A stretch of DNA of 64,000 nt from Heterostelium album PN500 (lineage: Eukaryota; Evosea; Eumycetozoa; Acytosteliales; Acytosteliaceae). The position numbers were made by a program, and so were the translations under genes. The stretch is taken from positions 496,001 to 560,000 of the forward strand of contig NW_008805068.1 of the NCBI RefSeq assembly GCF_000004825.1, written 5' to 3'. Below, in pieces: positions 58,243 through 64,000 of the stretch (positions within the stretch are counted from its first letter, which is position 1; every line of letters starts with the position of its first letter). Under the pieces are notes generated by a model, which was not told where the DNA came from, made no database searches, and saw only the letters and a list, made by a program, of their open reading frames with translations.

Positions 58243-58368
58243 TTTATAAACGAATACAATTAGAATTGATATTAAATATAAATAAATAAATATAATTATA
58301 AATTAATTTTATAAATATATTCGTTTTATTTATATTTAATTTTAATTATTCTTGTATTCGTTATTTAT
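58243..58368. repeat. Imperfect inverted repeat, about 42-bp arms
   Basis: The left arm (58243-58286, including ACGAATACAA and TATTAAATATAAATAAA) matches the reverse complement of 58321-58368 (TTTATTTATATTTAAT, TTGTATTCGT) with a few mismatches. It could be a MITE-like relic or a long hairpin. Confidence 0.6.
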
Positions 58369-58499
58369 TTATTTATTTATTATTTGTTTATATCATTAAT
58401 TAATACTAACAACTGACTACTTTGTTTTTTTTATTTATTCTATTTTCCAATAAAACAATCAAGCTATTCCAAGTGATGCATTTCAATGGGTTCGTCCTT

Positions 58500-59113
58500 T
58501 TTTTTTTTTCTTTCCAGGGTCTGGGATAACTGGGTGTCATTGCTTGTGATCCTTGCCTCTCTTATCAAGCGTGACGGCATGTCTCGATCAGTGAACCCAC
58601 TGATGAGAGCCTAGTTATTAGAGAAACCTGGCGACCTGTACACCCGACCCGCCAGTTGGGGAGATTGTTGTGAGCGGTTGCCTGTGGACGGACGAAGTTG
58701 GGATGAGCGCACTTGCTTGCAGGTGGTCTTGCACATGGTAACCTCTGTGTTGATCTACAGGATGCATGGCACTGGGTCAATGGTAGGGAAACCTCCAACA
58801 CATGTTACGGCTTCATATAGTCTGAAAGCAGGTGATACATACGCTGCTAGTCTGTCGCATCTTCGGGTGTGGCGACACAGAGCAGATGGAGGCGACATTC
58901 TCTGTACAGAAGGCAACGCCACAGCTATCACTTTCTTTGTTGCCTCTTCGAAGTTGTTTTATTTGCTTCGGCTTCTAACTCTGCTGTCGATTAGGAACAA
59001 CAACAATTAAAGATGCTGCCGATGGTTTGTGGCAATAAATCCATCGGGGTCTCTAGGTGCCAGTAGACTCCACCTCCACGTGGTTGGCACCGGAAACTCA
59101 TGGATCGATAAGA
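58500..59113 (+). mobile_element. GC-rich island, possible retroelement fragment (LINE- or Penelope-like 5' region)
   Basis: About 600 bp at near 50% GC, bounded by a T run (58498-58510) and by AT-rich DNA, starkly unlike everything around it. It starts with the hammerhead-like structure (58514-58631) and ends with the hairpin GGTGCCA (59056-59062) / TGGCACC (59085-59091) and then a long T run. Ribozyme-headed GC-rich leaders are known in Penelope-like and some LINE-type elements, so I suggest a fragment or a short non-autonomous element. There is no reverse transcriptase or endonuclease coding. An open frame (58678-59010) has no recognisable domain. Foreign origin is an inference from composition. 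Confidence 0.4.
58514..58631 (+). ncRNA. Hammerhead-ribozyme-like RNA
   Basis: The core strings are in the right order: a GTC cleavage triplet (58519-58521), CTGATGA (58600-58606) and GAAAC (58623-58627). Stem III is CCAGG / CCTGG (58514 on, and 58627-58631), with one extra G beside the triplet. Stem I is TGGG (58522-58525) / CCCA (58596-58599), extended by ACTG / CAGT, GTCA / TGAC and GCTTG / CAAGC, four nested complementary segments. Stem II is poor: only CTAG / TTAG around TTA pair, set away from the core. The nesting is hard to get by chance, but activity is doubtful without a good stem II. Confidence 0.45.
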
Positions 59114-59189
59114 TTTAAAAATTTTTTTTTTTTTTTTATATAGTAAAATATGTTTAAAATTAAAAAATATTTTCTTATCGATCCATGAG
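59097..59189. repeat. 17-bp perfect palindrome around an AT-rich loop
   Basis: CTCATGGATCGATAAGA (59097-59113) and its exact reverse complement (59173-59189) flank 59 bp of T- and A-rich sequence. It sits at the end of the GC-rich island and could be a transcript-end hairpin or the joined ends of an inserted element. Confidence 0.85.
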
Positions 59190-59763
59190 GCTGAGAGAGT
59201 CTAAATTTTAATCTTTGCAGCTTTCGATCGATCGATGTTAACTTTGATCTTGGATCACCCACACTTCACCCACCACACTCATACTCACACCCACACTTAC
59301 CACATCACAGCTCAACTCAATATTTTTTTTCACTTTTTTTTTTTTTTCACTTTTTTTTTTTTTCAAGTAATGTCAAACACACACACATAAATTAATTAAA
59401 GTAATTCAAGCAACAATCAATCTATTTATTCATATTTATTTATATTTTTAATTAACACACCAACAATATTATATTAATTCTTTTTTTTTTTTTATATTTT
59501 TATTTTTGATTGTGTTTTTTTATTTTAATTTTAAAACAAGTTACTTATTAACTCTTATTTGTTATTTAAATAGGTAAGCCATTCTATAGATTACCACTAC
59601 TGTTTCAATTGCAAGTTAATTTATTTATTTATTATTATAATTATTATTAATCTTTAGGAAAGAGATAGTGATATTCTTATTATTTATTATTTATTATTAT
59701 TATGTTATTAATCTTTGAAAAGATATTAATATTCTTTTTATATTTATTATTTTATCAATAAGT
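59190..59763. promoter_or_regulatory. CA-rich element in an AT-rich region
   Basis: CACCCACACTTCACCCACCA (59256-59275), continuing as CACTCATACTCACACCCACA, is a dense run of CACCC/CACACCC motifs like the GBF-bound G-boxes of developmental genes. Long T runs follow. A possible start region for the weak coding pieces downstream. Confidence 0.4.
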
Positions 59764-60308
59764 TAGGTTATATAGATTGTAGTTATGCGACCACCAGATC
59801 ATCATTTGTGAGCACTGCCATCAGATCTCAACAAGTAGTCGATCCTCTGGCTTTAGACCAAGTAGGTGCCATGTGTAATTCAATCGATTTCTATATCAAG
59901 ATTAATAACCAACAACATCAATATAGTAAAGTAGCAGCAAAAAGTAGAACAAACAGTACCAACGAGTAGTAAGTTATTATTATTATTAACCTTTAGAAAA
60001 TATACTAATATTTATTATTATGATTTTAGTAGTAGTTGAAGATGTCATAGAGTTATCAATCAACTCACCATCAGCATATCAATCCAGCAACAACAATATC
60101 AATCACTTTAGTTTCGCAGACGATGACTACAACAACACTAGAATTTCTTCGTCTTCAGCTTCATCATCTTCCCAACATCACCAAACAACACTTGATACTG
60201 CTAGTAGTGGAGGAAACGACAGATACCATTCTCTCACCAGACTTGTTGTTCTCTGCCAATGATTCATTCGTCGTATTAACTGATTTCGATCAAATTTTAA
60301 ATAAATAA
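59764..60308 (+). other. Coding-like pieces of an uncertain gene
   Basis: A 69-codon open stretch (about 59764-59970) reads CSYATTRSSFVSTAIRSQQV then DPLALDQVGAMCNSIDFYIK. After a possible short intron, 60020-60262 reads VVVEDVIELSINSPSAY and a Ser/Asn/Gln run. An overlapping frame to 60308 ends NDSFVVLTDFDQILNK. The pieces look more coding than their AT-rich surroundings, but I could not find a set of GT-AG junctions that joins them in phase. A decayed or fast-evolving gene is possible. Confidence 0.3.
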
Positions 60309-60359
60309 TGTTGATAACTTTAAAATTCTTTATAATTATTTCTTTTATTAACAGAGTTG

Positions 60360-61230
60360 ATTCCACTGAGTTGCCGGACTCAGTACCGGACTTAGTTACC
60401 GGACTTAGTTACCGGACTGAGTTACCGGACTCAGTTGATTCCACTCAGTTACCAGACTGAGTTACCGGACTGAGCCAGTTACCAGAATGAGTTACCGGTC
60501 TCAGTTACCAGACTGAGTTACCGGACTCAGTTGATTCCACTCAGTTACCAGACTGAGTTACCGGTCTCAGTTACCTGACTGAGTTACCTGACTCAGTTAC
60601 CGGACTGAGTTACCAGACTGAGTTGATGACTTAGTTGACTCAGTTACCCGACTCAGTTAGTTACCGGACTCAGTTGATGACTTAGTTGACTCAGTTACCT
60701 GACTGAGTTACCTGACTGAGTTACCTGACTGAGTTACCTGACTGAGTTACCGGACTGAGTTACCAGACTGAGTTGATGACTTAGTCGACTCAGTTAGTTA
60801 CCGGTCTCAGTTAGTTACCGGACTGAGTTGATGACTTAGTTGACTCAGTTACCCGACTCAGTTAGTTACCGGTCTCAGTTACACCTGACTCAGTTACCGG
60901 AGTGAGTTACCAGACTCCAGTTACCAGACTGAGTTACCTGACTGAGTTGATAACTTAGTTGACTCAGTTACCGGACTCAGTTGATGTCTTAGTTGACTCA
61001 GTTACCGGACTCATTTAGTTACCGGACTCAGTTGATGTCTTAGTTGACTCAGTTACCGGACTCAGATAGTTTCTGGACTAAGTTGACTCAGTTACAGACT
61101 GAGTTATGAGTTTCCGGACTGAGTTAGTTACCGGACTTAGTTGATTCCAAATAGATAACGGACTGACTTAGTTACCGGACTGAGTAACTGGACTGAGTTG
61201 ATGACTCAGTTGACTCAGTTGACTCAATTG
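60360..61230. repeat. 13-bp minisatellite with strand-alternating core
   Basis: The array is built mainly of GTTACCGGACTGA and GTTACCGGACTCA, with spacers such as TTGATTCCACTCA and TTGATGACTTA. ACTGAGT and ACTCAGT are reverse complements, so neighbouring units present the same heptamer on alternate strands and can pair with each other. Copies vary (ACCAG, ACCTG, ACCGG), and the array decays into unrelated DNA after about 61230. Confidence 0.9.
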
Positions 61231-61512
61231 CCATACTTAGTTGCCCGAAGCCTGAGTTTCCGTCAACTCCACAACTCAGATACTATTGATAGTTACCTCA
61301 ACTACATATCTTAGTTTCGATCAACTCTACAACTTATTTACCATCAACTCCATAACTCGGTTACCGATGAACACATCACTCTCAATTTCCATCTGCTCAA
61401 CTACTCCCTTACCATCAGTTTCACAAATCGATAAAATATAATCAAAAGATATAATTTTAAAGGTAGTTTAAAATTTTATTGAAATAGTAATTTTGTTGAA
61501 TCTAAACACTCA
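61231..61512. other. Decayed flank of the 13-bp array
   Basis: Pieces such as ATCAACTC and ACTCAG recur irregularly, suggesting eroded array sequence to about 61430, followed by AT-rich DNA. No gene. Confidence 0.4.
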
Positions 61513-61660
61513 CTAATGTTGAATTACTTGACCAGGAGCAGAAATAGCAAATGTCATTCCACTACCACATCCAACAACATCATCAACCTCAACTTTATGA
61601 AATATTTCTGGTAATGAGAGGGTTTGGAGGTGTTGATGAATTATTTGTTGTTTTGGTTGT
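61513..61660 (-). pseudogene. Orphan RCC1-repeat-like fragment
   Basis: The minus strand reads HQHLQTLSLPEIFHKVEVDD then VVGCGSGMTFAISAPGQVIQ, His, stop. The string VGCGSGMTFAISAPGQV fits the core of an RCC1 blade (V-x-CGS-x-x-x-A-x-x-x-x-G-x-V). The frame has a stop about 50 codons upstream, no ATG and no clear acceptor. It could be the last exon of a gene whose other exons lie elsewhere, or a relic carried in the inverted-repeat segment. Confidence 0.45.
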
Positions 61661-62189
61661 TGTCAGTTGTGGTTCAGTTGGTAGTTGTATTTTATTGTCT
61701 AAATGTTTATATAAAATCTTTAATATTTTTATTAGATTTCTGAATAATTAAGAACTTAATTCGGAAACAACTGATTTAATTTAATTATAACAGTGAAGTG
61801 AAATCATTCTACCTATAAAAAGATTTAAATTTAATATATTATAAATTAATAAAAATAATGATTTTAGATATTTATAAAGAATCTAGTATCTATTCTTTTT
61901 TAAATTCATGATCAATAATAAAATGATAACCAAAATAAACTATTATTCTCTATTTTTAATCAGATTCTCTTAATTCTTTATAATCTTCTTGCAATCTTCG
62001 TCTATTGTAAATCACCTCACTTCTCTTAACATATTATATTATTGATATGTGGTAGTATTCTAACTTACTTTACAAAAATTGATTTGATCGATTATCATTA
62101 CTTTTATTTATTTTTTTATTTTTTAATATATTTAATTCAAAATAATCATTTTTTACAAATATGATTAGTATCTTAATACTAGTAATTTT
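61661..62189. other. AT-rich DNA next to the right arm
   Basis: No gene or repeat I can support. The plus-strand open frame 61551-61751 overlaps the RCC1-like fragment in antisense and is not called. Confidence 0.4.
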
Positions 62190-62677
62190 TAATTAATTAT
62201 TATAATTTAAAAAAACAACATTTTTTTTTTGAACCAACAAAAACAAAAAGATGAACTTGTCAAATAAAAATGGGGTGTTGCAAATTCAATAAATTAATAA
62301 AATTGAAAATTATGCTTGTTGTTTCTTCATTGGTAATGATCGCCTGTTTTTTTTTATTTTTGAATATTATATTATAATAAAATGAATTATTTAATTAATT
62401 TTAATATTTATATTTCAAATTTGAATATTAATTCATACTTTTAATTGGCGCTTAACAGTTACCGCCATTCTTGAGTTCAAACTGTAAGTTAACGAATCAA
62501 ATTTAAAACTATATAAACCTATAATTTCATTCACAATGTCATTTTTCATTATTTTTCAAATACAAATAATTTTGTAAGTAATAACTATTAATTATAACTT
62601 TAACTTATTTATATCTTTGTTTTACTAACTCTTTGTTTATCTCCTTTTATCTCTTTCTTCTTTTCCAAGTCCGCTTT
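62190..62677. repeat. Right arm of the large inverted repeat
   Basis: Reverse complement of the left arm at 54541-55022, with about half a dozen differences. The landmark order is reversed: GGGGTGTTGC near 62272, TCATTGGTAATGATCGCCTG near 62326, GCTTAACAGTTACCGCCATT near 62450. Near-identity over AT-rich non-coding DNA implies recent duplication, conversion, or a palindromic assembly. Confidence 0.93.
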
Positions 62678-63632
62678 ACCATGCCTGTTGCCTCCTTACT
62701 ATGAGTGATGCCTCGTTGCTATTCCGGTTGCCTCTCATTACTATACCGGTTTCCTCTCGTCGTTATGCCGATTCCCTCTTGTAGTTATGTCGGTTGTCCC
62801 TCGTTACTATGCTGGTTTCCTCTCGTCACTATGCTGGTTTCCTCTCGTCGTTATGCCGGTTTCCTCTCGTAGTTATGCCGGTTCTCTCTTGTAGTTATGC
62901 CGGTTTCCTCTCGTCACTATGCTGGTTTCTTCTCGTCGTTATGCCGGTTTCCTCTCGTCACTATGCCGGTTCCCTGTTGTAGTTAATCCGGCTTCCTCTC
63001 GTCACTATGCCGGTTTCCTCTCGTCGCTATGCCAGTTGTCTCGTTACTATGCCGGTTTCCTCTCGTAGTTATACCGGTTTCCTGTCGTTGCTATGCCGGT
63101 TTCCTCTCGTTACTATGCAGGTTTCCTCTCGTAGTTATTCCGGCTTCCTCTCGTTACTATGCCGGTTTCCTCTCGTTACTATGCAGTTTTCCTCTCGTCG
63201 TTATTCCGGCTTCCTCTCGTTACTATGCCGGTTCCTCTCGTCGCTATTCCAGTTGTCTCGTTACTATGCAGTTTTCCTCTCGTCGTTATGCTGGTTTCCT
63301 CTCATCGTTATGCCGGTTTCCTCTCGTCACTATGCCGGTTGCCTCTTGTAGTTATTCCGGCTTCCTCTCGTCACTATGCCGGTTTCCTCTCGTCACTGTG
63401 CCGGTTCCCTCTCGTCACTATGCCGGTTTTTTCTCATCACTATGCTGGTTTCCTCTCGTCACTATGCTGGTTTCCTCTCGTCACTATGCCGGTTTCTTCT
63501 CATCACTATGCTGGTTTCCTCTCGTTACTATTCGTTACTATGTTTCCTCTCGTCGCTATGCCAGTTGTCTCTCATAGTTATGCCGGTTGCCTCTAGTCGT
63601 TATGCCGGTCTCCTCTCGTTACTATGCCAGTC
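62678..63632. repeat. Right 22-bp minisatellite array (about 43 copies)
   Basis: Same unit as 53976-54540 but with the GCCGGTTTCCTCTCGT core on the plus strand, and longer by about 17 copies. Variants such as GCTGG, GCAGG and ATTCCGG are interspersed, some in small higher-order groups (for example 63100-63250). All plus-strand frames are open for the same arithmetic reason, so none is called as a gene. Confidence 0.93.
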
Positions 63633-64000
63633 CATTTCCTTTATTTCGACCACCACTCCATCTTCATGTCTCTGTCTTCAATTCCATTCTCCAGGTACAA
63701 CCAGAAAAGGTTTTCTTGTCCCAATTCAAAGATTTTAATCCTGCTGGTTGTTACCTGTTTCAATCTATAATTTTTTGTAAATTAAAATCTCTCTTGTAAA
63801 TAAATTAGATTTATTTACAATTAAAATCTTTTTAAATATTTTTTAAAAATCTATTATTTGATTAATTTATTTTGATAATTTCAAACAAAATTCAATATAA
63901 CTACATGGTTTTAAAATAGGAACTTATTAATTCATCTACATTTGTGTTGTTAATGCTATTGACATATTAACTATTTGATCAAGTGGATTAATTGGGTGAG
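63633..64000. other. Right flank of the segment, with a 12-bp hairpin
   Basis: TTGTAAATAAAT (63794-63805) and ATTTATTTACAA (63809-63820) form a perfect hairpin with a 3-base loop, flanked on both sides by TTAAAATCT. Upstream, the frame crossing 63640-63770 reads HLHVSVFNSILQVQPEKVFL but starts inside the array, so I do not call it. Confidence 0.5.

Noticed and set aside
58441-58512. A possible tRNA: GGGTTCGTCC followed by a T run
   Set aside because: It looks like a B box with a Pol III terminator, but there is no A box or acceptor stem at the right distance.
60360-61230. A CRISPR array
   Set aside because: The unit is 13 bp without unique spacers of even length, and the genome is eukaryotic.
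53976-63632. A DIRS-type or LTR element as the explanation of the inverted arms
   Set aside because: No reverse transcriptase, recombinase or capsid-like coding is visible inside, and the minisatellite-capped ends do not fit those families.
62794-63738. Plus-strand open frames up to 182 codons
   Set aside because: Same arithmetic of the 22-bp array; no start context, no domain, and frames run out at the array's end.

Overview
The window looks like nuclear DNA of a dictyostelid social amoeba, probably not Dictyostelium discoideum itself. The sequence is AT-rich. Introns are short (about 60-110 bp), AT-rich and GT-AG. Coding runs contain Asn, Gln and Ser tracts. Several families are typical of dictyostelids: a cAMP-receptor-like GPCR, FNIP and F-box-like proteins, an H-type lectin, and ComC-like EGF/transmembrane surface proteins. 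Multi-exon models below were assembled by hand from splice sites and frame phase. I had no transcripts or database searches.

Layout. From 1 to 9.5 kb: a Crl-type receptor, an F-box-like gene plus a decayed paralogue, a small gene with a frame change, a NADAR enzyme with an N-terminal extension, a tiny CxxC protein and an H-type lectin. From 9.5 to 26 kb there is dense housekeeping content: an ankyrin-type protein, rps6, TRAPPC4, eIF5B, the U5 snRNP GTPase EFTUD2/Snu114, INTS14 and AAR2. EFTUD2 and AAR2, which act on the same U5 particle, lie 2.4 kb apart. From 27 to 41.5 kb: a 1374-residue ComC-like protein, a small coiled-coil protein, an FNIP protein, UVSSA, a ZupT-like ZIP metal transporter, Arp6 and polyubiquitin. 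From 41.9 to 52.5 kb: three tandem ComC-like genes with fibronectin-like repeats, homogenised at their 3' ends, the middle one carrying an extra base.

From about 54 to 63.6 kb the character changes. Two nearly identical arms in opposite orientation (about 480 bp each), both capped by arrays of a 22-bp minisatellite, enclose about 7 kb. The interior holds a Gln-rich gene with an internally duplicated domain, three 218-bp tandem units, a GC-rich island that opens with a hammerhead-ribozyme-like structure, a 17-bp palindrome, weak coding pieces, a 13-bp array whose core alternates strand, and an orphan RCC1-like fragment. This is the most unusual part of the window. It could be a large inverted-repeat element, a chromosome-structural region, or partly an assembly product.

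Caution: five otherwise good coding regions each show a small frame problem (near 5190, 7315, 40240, 46180 and 52970). Systematic small indels in the assembly are a serious alternative to biology for any one of them.
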